Positions 8,700-17,104 are shown, numbered from the stretch's first letter. The stretch is DNA of 64,000 nucleotides from Lentzea guizhouensis (GCF_001701025.1 NZ_CP016793.1:8122001-8186000); one strand, 5' to 3'. The notes: generated by a model from the letters alone, not told the origin. Numbers and translations: made by a program.

Positions 8700-9821
8700 G
8701 CCGCTCGTCGGGACGCCCGTACCGGCGGTGACCAGGACGTTGTCGACCCGCTCGACCTGGTTCACCGCAGTGCCGCGGACCTGCCGCACGCCCTCGGCGA
8801 TGCCGTTCATGCCGTGCAGGTAGGCCTCGCCGAGCTGGCCGCCGTGCGGGTTGAGCGGCAGCGACCCGTCCAGTTCCAGCGCACCGGACGCCACGAAGTC
8901 CTTCGCCTCGCCCTTGCCGCAGAACCCGAGCTCCTCCAGCTGGACCAGCACGAACGGGGTGAAGTGGTCGTAGAGCACGGCCACGTCCACATCGGACGGA
9001 CCGATGCCCGACCGCTGCCACAGCTGCCGCGCCACCACGCCCATCTCCGGCAGGCCGGTCAGGTCGTCGCGGTAGTAGCTGGTCATCGTGAACTGGTCGG
9101 TGCCGCTGCCCTGGGCGGCGGCCTTGACCAGCACGGGCTTGTGCTTCAGGTCGCGGGCGCGTTCGGCGGAGGTGACGACGACCGCCACTCCCCCGTCGCT
9201 CTCCTGGCAGCAGTCCAGCAGCCTCAGCGGCTCGGCGATCCAGCGGGACGACTGGTGGTCGTCCAGCGTGATCGGCCGGTTGTGGAACCAGGCGTTCGGG
9301 TTTGTGGCGGCGTGCTTGCGGTCGATGACAGCGACTCGGCCGAAGTCTTCGGACGTGGCGCCGTAGGAGTGCATGTACCGGCGGGCGAACATGGCGACCA
9401 TCGCGGCCGGGGTGCCCAGGCCCATCGGGTAGGACCAGCTGTTGTCGATGTTCGCCGCGGCCGCGGTCTGGACCTGGCCGAACCGGTGGCCGGAGCGTTC
9501 GTTGAACGCCCGGTAGCAGACGACGACCTGTGCCATGCCGGTCTCGACGGCCATCGCGGCCTGCTGGACGGTCGCGCAGGCCGCGCCGCCGCCGTAGTGG
9601 ACGCGGCTGAAGAACGTCAGCTCCGGGATGCCGAGCTCGCGGGCGACGGCGATCTCGGCGTTGGTGTCCATGGTGAAGCTGACAAGGCCGTCCACATCGG
9701 ACGGTTCGAGGCCGGCGTCGGCGAGAGCGGCCCTGGTGGCCTCGGCGGCGAGCTGGAGCTCACTGCGGCCGGACTCCTTGGAGAACTCGGTCGCGCCGAT
9801 GCCGGCGATCGCGGCGTTCAT
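8682..9821 (-). CDS. ltp2: Ltp2-type steroid retro-aldolase (thiolase fold)
   Basis: Ltp2 cleaves the 17-hydroxy steroid side-chain CoA thioester, releasing propanoyl-CoA and a 17-ketosteroid. The 379-residue protein has the thiolase-like SCP-x fold: MNAAIAGIGATEFSKESGRS at the N-terminus, HYGGGAACATVQQA, and the C-terminal LPLNPHGGQLGEAYLHGMNG block. It requires the DUF35 domain of ChsH2, encoded two genes upstream in the same operon. The ATG at 9821 overlaps the chsH1 stop by 4 nt (ATGA). Order and overlaps match the igr operon of mycobacteria. Confidence 0.93.
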   Translation of the reverse strand: MNAAIAGIGATEFSKESGRSELQLAAEATRAALADAGLEPSDVDGLVSFTMDTNAEIAVARELGIPELTFFSRVHYGGGAACATVQQAAMAVETGMAQVVVCYRAFNERSGHRFGQVQTAAAANIDNSWSYPMGLGTPAAMVAMFARRYMHSYGATSEDFGRVAVIDRKHAATNPNAWFHNRPITLDDHQSSRWIAEPLRLLDCCQESDGGVAVVVTSAERARDLKHKPVLVKAAAQGSGTDQFTMTSYYRDDLTGLPEMGVVARQLWQRSGIGPSDVDVAVLYDHFTPFVLVQLEELGFCGKGEAKDFVASGALELDGSLPLNPHGGQLGEAYLHGMNGIAEGVRQVRGTAVNQVERVDNVLVTAGTGVPTSGLVLGH

Positions 9822-10201
9822 GCGGGCACCTCGATCTTGACCGTGCCGGTGACGTGGTCGCCGTGGTCGGTGCGGCCGACGACCTCGATCAGCAGGTCGT
9901 TGTCCTCGCGTTCCAGCACCTGACCGAAGAACTTGAGCGTGTCGTAGGCGTAGCAGGGGGCGCCGAGCTTGATGTTGATCTGGCGCACCAACGCCTCCGT
10001 GCCAGCCCAGTCGGTGACGTAGCGCTGGACCAGGCCGGTGGTGGTGAGGATGTTGATGAAGATGTCCTTCGAGCCGCGCTGGACCGCGAGGTCGCGGTCG
10101 TGGTGCACGTCCTGGAAGTCGCGGGTCGCGAGCGCGGTGCTGATCACGAACGTCGGCGTGGCCTCCACGTGCCACTCCGGCAGGGAATCACCGATCCGCA
10201 C
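9818..10201 (-). CDS. chsH1: MaoC-like hydratase small subunit ChsH1
   Basis: This 127-residue single hot-dog protein has the hydratase signature DFQDVHHDRDLAVQRGSKDI. It pairs with the MaoC domain of ChsH2 to hydrate the short side-chain enoyl-CoA of cholesterol catabolism. ChsH1 supplies the catalytic Asp and His. The start is GTG at 10201, lying inside the end of chsH2 (14-nt overlap). The size and position directly between chsH2 and ltp2 are the same as in the mycobacterial igr operon, which makes the assignment secure. Confidence 0.93.
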   Translation of the reverse strand: MRIGDSLPEWHVEATPTFVISTALATRDFQDVHHDRDLAVQRGSKDIFINILTTTGLVQRYVTDWAGTEALVRQINIKLGAPCYAYDTLKFFGQVLEREDNDLLIEVVGRTDHGDHVTGTVKIEVPA

Positions 10202-11075
10202 GGGGCCTCCAGCCGAACATCGTCAGGTCGTCGTCGACCTCGGTGAACACGACCTCGACGGGCAGCCCGACGCCGGGTTCGCCGTCGAGCTCGCCGAGCA
10301 TCCGCACGCCCTCGTCCAGCTCGACCAGCGCGATCACGAACGGGGTCTGCTTGCCGGGCACCTGCGGGTGGTGGTGCACGACGTAGCTGTAGACGATCCC
10401 GCGGCCGTCCGAGACCAGGTACTTCGGTTTCGTGGCACCGCATTCCGGGCACATCGGGCCGGGTGGGTGCCGGAGCAGGCCGCAGCCGCCGCACCGCTGG
10501 ATGCGCAGCTCACCCTGCTTGGTGCCTTCCCAGAAGTACTCGGTGTCCCTGTTGACCGACGGCCGGATGGCCTGCGCTTTCGGTGCTTCCTGTGTTGCTG
10601 CGGGCTTCTCGGCCGGGCGGAACTTCAGGACCCGGAAGCGCATCTCGGCGACCGGCTCGTCGCCGACGTACCAGGTGCTGCGGGTGGTGACGAACCAGCC
10701 CTCGCCCAGCGCGGTCTTCTTCGGCCCGGTCACGTCCTCCAGCCGGGTCGTCACCGCGAGCTGTTCGCCGACCTCGAGGTAGCGGTGGTAGGTCTGGTCG
10801 CTGTTCGTGGCGACGACCGAGGTGAACCCGGCCTCGTCGAGGATCCGCATCATCGCGCCGAGCGGGTCGTCCAGGGTGCGCTGACCGTGCAGACCGGCCA
10901 TCGTCCACACCTGCACCATGGCCGGTGGCGCAACCTCGGTGTAGCCGGGGTGCTCGTCGCCGATGGCCTCCAGCCAGTTGCGGATCATCGGCAGGTTCAC
11001 CGGGTCGCGGGCGAGCCGCGGTGCGCACTCACCCTGTTCCGCGATCTTGGCCGCGGCTTTTTCGATGTCGGTCAC
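10188..11075 (-). CDS. chsH2: ChsH2: MaoC hydratase subunit fused to a DUF35 zinc domain
   Basis: The 295-residue protein has an N-terminal MaoC-like domain (about residues 20-155) and a C-terminal DUF35 domain. The latter has a rubredoxin-like zinc ribbon with Cys195, Cys198, Cys209 and Cys212 (CGGC...CPEC) followed by an OB fold. The MaoC part partners ChsH1. The DUF35 part binds and activates Ltp2, allowing transfer of the hydrated intermediate. The start is GTG at 11075, overlapping the chsE2 stop by 4 nt. All domains expected for the family are present. Confidence 0.94.
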   Translation of the reverse strand: MTDIEKAAAKIAEQGECAPRLARDPVNLPMIRNWLEAIGDEHPGYTEVAPPAMVQVWTMAGLHGQRTLDDPLGAMMRILDEAGFTSVVATNSDQTYHRYLEVGEQLAVTTRLEDVTGPKKTALGEGWFVTTRSTWYVGDEPVAEMRFRVLKFRPAEKPAATQEAPKAQAIRPSVNRDTEYFWEGTKQGELRIQRCGGCGLLRHPPGPMCPECGATKPKYLVSDGRGIVYSYVVHHHPQVPGKQTPFVIALVELDEGVRMLGELDGEPGVGLPVEVVFTEVDDDLTMFGWRPRADR

Positions 11076-12214
11076 CGCACCACCCTCGGTAGTCCCAGCC
11101 CGATGGACGCGATCAGTTCCTTCTGCACCTCGTTCACACCGCCGCCGAAGGTCAGCACGAGGTTGCGCCTGGCCTGGACGTCGAGCCAGCGGGTGAGTTC
11201 AGCGGTCTCCGGTTCGGCCGGGTCGCCGTGGCGGCTCACGACCTCTTCGAGCAGACGGCCGACGCGTTGGGTGCGGTCGGCGGCGAAGACCTTGGTGGCG
11301 GAGGCGTCCGCGACCTCCACCTCCTGCGCGGCGACCTGCCAGTTGAGCAGCTCGTTCACCCGGTGCACGACCTTGACCTCGGCCAACGCCCGGTGCACGT
11401 CGGGTTCAGCGAGCAGGTCGCGTTGCCGCGCCCAGTCGAGCACGCGTTCCAGCTGCGCGCCGATCCGGCCGGACGGGCCGAGCATCACGCGCTCGTGGTT
11501 GAGCTGGGTGGTGATCAGCCGCCAGCCCTTGTTCTCCTCGCCGACCCGCATGCCGGCCGGCACCTTCACGTCGCTGTAGTAGGTCGCGTTGACGTGGTGC
11601 GCGCCGTCGCAGGTGATGATCGGCGTCCAGGAGTAGCCGGGGTCTTCGGTGTCGGCGATCAGGATGGTGATGCCCTTGTGGCGCTCTTCGGGCTTGCCGG
11701 TGCGGACCGCCAGCCACACATAGTCGGCATCGTGGCCACCGGTGGTGAAGATCTTCTGGCCGTTGACGACGTAGTGGTCGTCTTGTCTGACGGCCCTGGT
11801 CTTGAGCGCCGCGAGGTCGGTGCCGGCCTCGGGTTCGGTGTAGCCGATGGCGAAGTGCAGGTCGCCCTTGAGGATGCGCGGGAGGAAGAAGTCCTTCTGC
11901 TCCTGGGTTCCGTAGCGTTGCAGCGTCGGTCCGACGGTCTGCAGCGTCACGTACGGCAACGGCACGTCGGCGCGGGCGGCTTCGTTGACGAAGATCTGCT
12001 GTTCGACCTCGCCGAACCCGCGCCCGCCGTACTCGGTGGGCCAGCCGACGCCGAGCCAGCCGTCGGTGCCGAGCCTGCGCACCAGGTCGCGGTAGACGGT
12101 GCCGTGCCGTTCGGTGAGCATGGCGTCGCGTTCCTGCTGCGACATCACGGTGGCGAAGTACTCGCGCAGCTCGTCGCGCAGCCTGCGCTGCCCGGTCGTG
12201 AGGTCAATGAACAT
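11072..12214 (-). CDS. chsE2: Acyl-CoA dehydrogenase ChsE2 (FadE29-like)
   Basis: This is one half of the alpha2beta2 acyl-CoA dehydrogenase that desaturates the three-carbon side chain of the steroid CoA ester. The 380-residue protein has the FAD-binding blocks IGYTEPEAGTDLAALKTRA and VVNGQKIFTTGG. The usual C-terminal catalytic glutamate is missing: the C-terminus reads FGGGVNEVQKELIA. Glu241 in LNHERVMLG lies where FadE29-type and isovaleryl-type enzymes place the base; I state this from family knowledge. Its partner ChsE1 is encoded immediately upstream with an 11-nt overlap. Confidence 0.92.
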   Translation of the reverse strand: MFIDLTTGQRRLRDELREYFATVMSQQERDAMLTERHGTVYRDLVRRLGTDGWLGVGWPTEYGGRGFGEVEQQIFVNEAARADVPLPYVTLQTVGPTLQRYGTQEQKDFFLPRILKGDLHFAIGYTEPEAGTDLAALKTRAVRQDDHYVVNGQKIFTTGGHDADYVWLAVRTGKPEERHKGITILIADTEDPGYSWTPIITCDGAHHVNATYYSDVKVPAGMRVGEENKGWRLITTQLNHERVMLGPSGRIGAQLERVLDWARQRDLLAEPDVHRALAEVKVVHRVNELLNWQVAAQEVEVADASATKVFAADRTQRVGRLLEEVVSRHGDPAEPETAELTRWLDVQARRNLVLTFGGGVNEVQKELIASIGLGLPRVVR

Positions 12215-13283
12215 CGATCTGCCCCAACCGGTGCTCCGCTCCGCCGACGAACCTCGTCAGCTCCTTGGCCAGGCCGTAGTACCTGTGCATCGGGTAGGTG
12301 ATGTCGAGCCCCAGGCCGCCGTGCAGGTGGTGGCACGTGTGCACGGCCGGGAGCGCCTCGGCCGCGAGCCAGTAGGCGGCGGTGTCGAGGTCGGCGCTGT
12401 TCTGGTCGGCGCTGTTCTGGCCGGGGCTGTTCTGGTCGGGGCTGTTCTGGTCGGGGCTGTTCTGGTCGGGGCTGTTCTGGTCGGGGCTGTCGAGGCTCCA
12501 GCACGCGGTGAGCGTGGCGAGGTGCAGGGTTCTGGCGGCGACGTAGACGTCGGCGACCTGACCAGCGACCGCTTGGAACGTCGAGAGCGGTTTGCCGAAC
12601 TGGTGCCGGGTGCCGACGTGCTTGACGGTGAGGTCGAGGGCTCCGGCCAGCACGCCGTCCCCGACCGCGCAGGCACCGGCCAGCGCCGACCGCCGGAGCC
12701 CCGCCGGTGCGTCGCTCGCGGGACCCAGCACCTCGCCCACGGCGTCGTCGAGGCGCACGGCGTTGTCCGTTGTGGACACCCCCGGCTGGGCGGGGTCCAC
12801 GACCACGACCACGGGACCGTCGTCCGTCGTCGCCGTGACGAGGATGCGGGCGGCTTCGGCGGCGCGCGGCACGTTGATCTTCACGCCGGTGAGCCCGGTG
12901 CCGTCGGGATCGGCCCTGGTGGACGGTGTCGCCGGCAGCGGGTTCGAGGGTTCGCTGAGTGCGGCCGTCAGCACCGCGTGCTGCTCGGTGACCAGCGGCA
13001 GCAGTTCGTCCTGCTGGTCGTGGGTGCCGTGCCGCACGATCGGCAGCACGCCGAGCGCGAGGGTGGCGAAGGCGGGCACGTCCACGGCTTTGCGGCCGAC
13101 CTCGGTGAGCAGCAGTGCCGTCTCCAGCACGCCGAGGCCGTGGCCGCCCAGGCGTTCCGGAACGGCGAGGGCCAGCAAACCCGCCTCCCCCAGCGCTTTC
13201 CAGGGCGTCTCACCCTCCCTGCCCAGCACGTCGGCGGCGAGCCGCGCGATCTCCTGCTGGGTGTCGTCGAGGCTGAAATCCAT
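12204..13283 (-). CDS. chsE1: Acyl-CoA dehydrogenase ChsE1 (FadE28-like) with in-frame pentapeptide repeats
   Basis: This is the partner subunit of ChsE2. The 359-residue protein is short and divergent like FadE28 (about 340 residues). It lacks the EPEAGTD-type FAD block and provides structural and FAD contacts through RHQFGKPLSTFQAV and HLHGGLGLDITYPMHRY. The odd feature is a run of SPDQN-type pentapeptides, about residues 264-295, inserted between two helices of the C-terminal bundle. It is encoded by a 15-bp tandem repeat and keeps the frame. The ATG at 13283 overlaps the upstream stop (TGATG). Confidence 0.9.
   Translation of the reverse strand: MDFSLDDTQQEIARLAADVLGREGETPWKALGEAGLLALAVPERLGGHGLGVLETALLLTEVGRKAVDVPAFATLALGVLPIVRHGTHDQQDELLPLVTEQHAVLTAALSEPSNPLPATPSTRADPDGTGLTGVKINVPRAAEAARILVTATTDDGPVVVVVDPAQPGVSTTDNAVRLDDAVGEVLGPASDAPAGLRRSALAGACAVGDGVLAGALDLTVKHVGTRHQFGKPLSTFQAVAGQVADVYVAARTLHLATLTACWSLDSPDQNSPDQNSPDQNSPDQNSPGQNSADQNSADLDTAAYWLAAEALPAVHTCHHLHGGLGLDITYPMHRYYGLAKELTRFVGGAEHRLGQIDVH
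12391..12495. repeat. 15-bp tandem repeat inside chsE1
   Basis: Six full 15-bp units of the type TCGGGGCTGTTCTGG run from 12391 to 12480, followed by a seventh unit (12481-12495) that diverges in its last six bases. Units 1 and 2 read TCGGCG..., unit 3 reads CCGGGG..., and units 4-6 are identical. On the coding strand they encode (S/D)-(P/A)-(D/G)-Q-N repeats. The unit length is a multiple of three, so copy-number change would preserve the reading frame. Confidence 0.95.
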
Positions 13284-15178
13284 CAACTCTCCCTGGGTAG
13301 GCCGAGGATCCGTTCGCCTGCGAGGTTCATCAGGACCTGGGTGGTGCCGCCGGCGATGCTGAGGCACCTGGTGAGCAGGAACTCGTGGGTCTCCCGGCTC
13401 TGCACCAGTCCGCCGGAGAGCTCCATCGCGAACTCGGCGACGTCCTGCCGGTGCCGCACCCCGACGAGCTTGCGGACGCTGGACTCGGCGCCGGGTTCCT
13501 GCCCGTTGAGCTGCCGCAGTCCGGCGCGCAGGTCCAGCAAGGACACCGCCAGTCCTTGGGCCACGAGTGCGCCGAGGCGGTCCGACGGTTCCGGAGCCGC
13601 GGCCAGAACCTGTTCCAGTGCCTCGCCGAGCGACGAGCCCCGGCCCATGGCGACCCGTTCGTCGGCCAGTGTGGTGCGGGCGAGCCGCCAGCCGCCGTCG
13701 ACCGCGCCGACCACGCAGTCGTCGGGCACGAAGACGTCGTCCAGGAAGACCTCGTTGAACCTGGCCTCGCCGGTGATCTCCCGCAGCGGCCGCACGTCGA
13801 TGCCCGTGGACCTCATGTCGACGAGGAAGTACGTGATGCCCTTGTGCTTCGGCGCGGAGGTGTCGGTGCGGGCCAGGCAGATCGCCCAGTCGGCCTGGTG
13901 TGCCAACGACGTCCAGACCTTCTGCCCGGTCAGCCGCCAGCCGCCCTCGGTCCTGGTCGCCTTGGTGCGCAACGAGGCCAGGTCGGAGCCCGCCTCGGGT
14001 TCGCTGAACAGCTGGCACCAGGTGAGCTCGCCGCGCAGGGTCGGCCACACGAACCGTTCCTGCTGCTCTTCGGTGCCGTAGCGGAGGATCGTCGGCGCGG
14101 CCCACGCACCGATGATCAGGTCAGGCCGCCGCACACCGGCTCTGGCGAACTCGTCGTCGATGACGAGCTGGCGCTCCGGCGAGGCGTCCTGTCCGTACGG
14201 GTGTGGCCAGTGCGGCACGAGGTATCCGCTGTCCGCCAGCCTCTTGCGCTGCTCTTGCTGATCGAGATCGGCGATCTCCTCGGCGAACCTGCGCACCTCC
14301 GGGTCGGTCGCGACCTGGACCCGGTGCTGCCTCCGTACCCCGGTGAGCGCCAGCTCGGCCGTGCGCCGCCGCCAGTTCACAGTTGCGGCCAGCTGCCGCA
14401 GGGAGAGCGCGCGGCGCAGGTAGCGGTGGGCGTCGTGCTCCCAGGTGAAGCCGATGCCGCCGAGGACCTGGATGCAGTCCTTGGCGTTGCGCACCGCGGC
14501 GTCGAGCGCGACGGTGGCCGCGACCGCCGCCGCGAGCGGGTGCTCGTCGGGGTCGTCGACCGCGGTGGCCGCGTCCCAGGCGACCGACGCCACCTGTTCC
14601 GCCCGGCAGAGCATCTCGACGCACAGGTGCTTGACGGCCTGGAACGACCCGATGGCCCGGCCGAACTGCTCGCGGTGCTTCGCGTGCTCGACGGCGGTGG
14701 TGAGGCACCACTGAGCGATCCCGCTGGCCTCGGCGACCATGAGCGTAACGGCCAGGTCGGTGGGATCGGTCGTGGGTTCGCCCTCGGCGTGGACCTGCAC
14801 CGATCCGAGCGACCGGGTCAGGTCGAGGGCGTCCCTGGCGGTGACCGTCGCCCGTTCCGCCGGGACCAGCATCCAGTGGTCCGCCTTGACCAGCAGGTGG
14901 GTGGCCTCGGTGGCGCCGATGACGTGCTCGGTGTCGAAGCCGAACCCGGCCGTCCCGTCGAAACCGGGGACGATCGCGCTGGCCAGTGCCGTGGGCAGCA
15001 ACGGCCCCGGCACGAGGAGCTCGGCGGCCTTCTCGACCATCACCGCGAGGTCGACGGCGTCGCCACCCTCGCGCAGCACCTCGAAGAACCCGACGCGGAC
15101 CAGGTCCTCCCACTTCCCGCGGGCCGCGCTGACACTGTCCCTGAGTGCCCGGTGCTCGTCGGTCGTGGCGATCGGCAT
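13283..15178 (-). CDS. fadE34: Fused double acyl-CoA dehydrogenase (FadE34/ChsE3-like)
   Basis: This is a single-chain version of a heterodimeric steroid acyl-CoA dehydrogenase, 631 residues long. Residues 1-300 resemble a ChsE1-type half (KHREQFGRAIGSFQAVKH, QVLGGIGFTWEHDAHRYLRR). Residues 300-631 form a complete dehydrogenase half (SEPEAGSDLASLRTKATR, LTGQKVWTSLAHQADWAICL, SIAGGTTQVLMNLAGERILG). Mycobacterial FadE34 has the same fused layout but is about 80 residues longer. It likely desaturates a steroid side-chain CoA ester. GGAGGAGG precedes the ATG at 15178. It is the first gene of the leftward chs operon, 31 nt from a KstR box. Confidence 0.88.
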   Translation of the reverse strand: MPIATTDEHRALRDSVSAARGKWEDLVRVGFFEVLREGGDAVDLAVMVEKAAELLVPGPLLPTALASAIVPGFDGTAGFGFDTEHVIGATEATHLLVKADHWMLVPAERATVTARDALDLTRSLGSVQVHAEGEPTTDPTDLAVTLMVAEASGIAQWCLTTAVEHAKHREQFGRAIGSFQAVKHLCVEMLCRAEQVASVAWDAATAVDDPDEHPLAAAVAATVALDAAVRNAKDCIQVLGGIGFTWEHDAHRYLRRALSLRQLAATVNWRRRTAELALTGVRRQHRVQVATDPEVRRFAEEIADLDQQEQRKRLADSGYLVPHWPHPYGQDASPERQLVIDDEFARAGVRRPDLIIGAWAAPTILRYGTEEQQERFVWPTLRGELTWCQLFSEPEAGSDLASLRTKATRTEGGWRLTGQKVWTSLAHQADWAICLARTDTSAPKHKGITYFLVDMRSTGIDVRPLREITGEARFNEVFLDDVFVPDDCVVGAVDGGWRLARTTLADERVAMGRGSSLGEALEQVLAAAPEPSDRLGALVAQGLAVSLLDLRAGLRQLNGQEPGAESSVRKLVGVRHRQDVAEFAMELSGGLVQSRETHEFLLTRCLSIAGGTTQVLMNLAGERILGLPRES

Positions 15179-15208
15179 GCGGCCTCCTCCAATACGTGAG
15201 GAAGTTTA

Positions 15209-15222
15209 TAGAACGTGTTCTA
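15209..15222. promoter_or_regulatory. KstR operator between fadE34 and kstR
   Basis: TAGAACGTGTTCTA matches the KstR consensus TnnAACnnGTTnnA and is palindromic except for its two central bases. It lies 31 nt upstream of the fadE34 ATG, inside the divergent promoter region. It likely controls the leftward chs operon and contributes to kstR autoregulation. Confidence 0.9.
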
Positions 15223-15276
15223 ATTCGAGCAACAGATCATGGCGACGAAACCGCTCGGGTACGATGTGGAGGCTGC

Positions 15277-15290
15277 TGCAACACGTTCCA
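15277..15290. promoter_or_regulatory. Second KstR operator immediately upstream of kstR
   Basis: TGCAACACGTTCCA also fits TnnAACnnGTTnnA. It abuts the kstR ribosome-binding site (GGAGG at 15291-15295), so repressor bound here would block kstR transcription directly. Its centre is 68 bp from that of the first box. Confidence 0.88.
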
Positions 15291-15304
15291 GGAGGATCAT
15301 CTCC

Positions 15305-15913
15305 GTGTCACCTTCGAAGTCGCGCGCGGACGCCCTCATGGCAGGCGACGAGCTCAGCTCGGCCGCCCAGCGCGAGCGCCGCAAGAGGATCGTCGACGCG
15401 ACCATCGCGCTGGCGTCCAAGGGCGGGTTCGACGCCGTCCAGATGCGCGCGGTGGCCGACCGGGCAGACGTCGCCCTGGGCACCCTCTACCGCTACTTCC
15501 CCTCCAAGATCCACCTGCTCGTCTCCAGCCTCGCCGTGGAACTGGAACGCGCGCAGGAGAAGATGGACCGCGCCGCCATCCCCGGCGACACGCCCTACGA
15601 CCGCGTGCTGTTCGTCCTCGGCCGCATCACCCGAGGCCTGCAACGCAACCCGCACCTCACCGAGGCCATGACCCGCGCCTTCACCTTCGCGGACGCCTCG
15701 GCCGGCGCGGAGATCGACCGGGTCGCGCTGCTGATGGAGACCATGTTCACGCGCGCGATGACGGCGGAGGAGCCGACGGACGAGCAGAAGGCGATCGCGC
15801 GGGTGATCAGCGACGTGTGGCTGTCGAACCTGGTGGCGTGGGTGACGCGGCGGGCGACGGCGACGGATGTGGCGAACCGGTTGGAGCTGACCGTGCGGTT
15901 GCTGCTGGCCTGA
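15305..15913 (+). CDS. kstR: TetR-family steroid catabolism repressor KstR
   Basis: The 202-residue regulator carries the near-invariant KstR N-terminal block AGDELSSAAQRERRKRIVDA, the helix-turn-helix AVADRADVALGTLYRYFPSK, and the C-terminal ARVISDVWLSNLVAWVTRRA segment. In mycobacteria and rhodococci KstR represses the cholesterol regulon and is released by 3-oxo-cholestenoyl-CoA-type ligands. GTG at 15305 is chosen because GGAGG lies 9 nt upstream; an in-frame ATG at 15239 would sit upstream of an operator and add a non-homologous extension. Exact KstR boxes occur beside it and in front of kstD. Confidence 0.96.
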   Translation: MSPSKSRADALMAGDELSSAAQRERRKRIVDATIALASKGGFDAVQMRAVADRADVALGTLYRYFPSKIHLLVSSLAVELERAQEKMDRAAIPGDTPYDRVLFVLGRITRGLQRNPHLTEAMTRAFTFADASAGAEIDRVALLMETMFTRAMTAEEPTDEQKAIARVISDVWLSNLVAWVTRRATATDVANRLELTVRLLLA

Positions 15914-16001
15914 GTGGTCGGTTGGTTGCGCCCGTCACGTGGTCCTGGCAGCCGGTCGCGTTCACCCTCGTACGGCCTCGGCACGCGGCTGAGATCGGCC
16001 G

Positions 16002-16427
16002 GTGACCGCGACCCCGACCGAAGTCACCCTGACGAGCCGATCGTCCGCCCTGGCTCAGCGCGTGCTCGCCGCGGTCACGATCGCAGCCCTGGCCGGCGGC
16101 CTGATCGCGATCATCGTCACGGGCTCGCCCTGGTGGGCCACCGCGCTCTGGGCCCTGTGCCTCCTCATCGTCGCGTTCCTCATGCTGGCGCTCTGGTTCG
16201 CGGCCGGCACGATGGTGCCCGGTGAGGTCGTCGACAGCTCCGTGCACGAGGAGAGCGATGAGACCACCTATGAGTTCACGCTCTGGATCCCGGCACCGAA
16301 CGGCGGTTTCCAGGCGCGGCACCGGTGCAGCAGGCACGTCTGCAGCGAGACCGCCAAGCACGGAGGAGGCTGGCTCACCGTGCTGGTCGACCCCGAGGTG
16401 CGCACGTGGGCTGTCGTGCATCGATGA
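16002..16427 (+). CDS. Two-helix membrane protein, paralogue 1, function unknown
   Basis: This encodes 141 residues from a GTG start. Two hydrophobic segments (about residues 20-40 and 47-68) place the N-terminus in the membrane. A soluble C-terminal domain follows, with WIPAPNGGFQARHRCSRHVC and LTVLVDPEVRTWAVVHR. The next gene encodes a clear paralogue with the same layout. There is no catalytic motif and no strong ribosome-binding site. I do not recognise the family. The conserved C-terminal domain probably faces the cytoplasm or the outer face and may sense or bind something. Confidence 0.7.
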   Translation: MTATPTEVTLTSRSSALAQRVLAAVTIAALAGGLIAIIVTGSPWWATALWALCLLIVAFLMLALWFAAGTMVPGEVVDSSVHEESDETTYEFTLWIPAPNGGFQARHRCSRHVCSETAKHGGGWLTVLVDPEVRTWAVVHR

Positions 16428-16457
16428 CCTGCGGTGGCAGCCGCCCGGGACCGCCTG

Positions 16458-16895
16458 GTGACCGCGAACCCCGCCGAAGTGGTCCTCACCAGCCGCGGTT
16501 CGGCCACGACCCAGCGCGTGCTCGCCGGCGCCTCGATCATCGGTGCCGCGGCGCTCGGCGTCGCGATCGCCCTGTCCGACCTGCCGTGGTGGGGCATCGC
16601 GTTGGCCGAGCTGGGCGTCCTGGTCGTCGTGCTCATCATGATGGCGATCGGGGCGTCGGCGTCGGACAACGCGCGGGAGACCACCGCGTTGCGCGCCACA
16701 GGCAGGACGGTGGTCGCCGACGTCCTGGACAGCGAGGCGCAGGACGACGGCGAGACCACCTCACACCGGCTGACGCTGTGGATCCCGGTGGACGGCGGGT
16801 TCGAGGTCGGCCACTGGTGCCACCACTACGGCGGTGAGCAGCAGCTCCAGGTCCTCGTCGACCCGGCCACCCGCGTCTGGGGCGTCATGCACTGA
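16458..16895 (+). CDS. Two-helix membrane protein, paralogue 2, function unknown
   Basis: This encodes 145 residues from GTG at 16458. It was chosen over an ATG 24 nt upstream because the first residues then align with paralogue 1 (MTANPAEVVLTSRGSATTQR against MTATPTEVTLTSRSSALAQR). It has two membrane segments and a C-terminal domain with LWIPVDGGFEVGHWCHHYGG and VLVDPATRVWGVMH. The pair arose by tandem duplication and is likely co-transcribed, with a 30-nt gap. Function is unknown. Confidence 0.7.
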   Translation: MTANPAEVVLTSRGSATTQRVLAGASIIGAAALGVAIALSDLPWWGIALAELGVLVVVLIMMAIGASASDNARETTALRATGRTVVADVLDSEAQDDGETTSHRLTLWIPVDGGFEVGHWCHHYGGEQQLQVLVDPATRVWGVMH

Positions 16896-16958
16896 CCGTC
16901 GACTCCCGCACCACCAGCGTCGTCGCCAGCTCGATGTGCAACGCCTCCGGCCGGTGCC
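16896..16958. repeat. 63-bp direct repeat, copy A: orphan fragment of a lacI 3' end
   Basis: These 63 bases are identical to 17611-17673, which is the 3' end of the LacI gene at 17600-18577. Read leftward, the copy encodes the same terminal peptide (HRPEALHIELATTLVVREST) but has no gene body attached. It is therefore a gene remnant or duplication scar. The next 146 bases up to 17104 hold no gene I can support. Confidence 0.95.
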
Positions 16959-17104
16959 AGAACCTCTGCCGAACCTCGCGGCTTGGTCCGTTCCGAGGCA
17001 AGATCGGCGCGGGAGCACAACCGAGCTGTTGCCGTCGGTGTGGAGGACCGGCCCGGTCCGCCGAACGGTCCCGAACGAGTCCGCTGTCCCGCACAATGAT
17101 CGTC

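Noticed and set aside
12391..12495. Tandem repeats as a possible CRISPR array
   Set aside because: Units are 15 bp with no spacers, sit inside a coding frame and keep it open, so this is a coding minisatellite.
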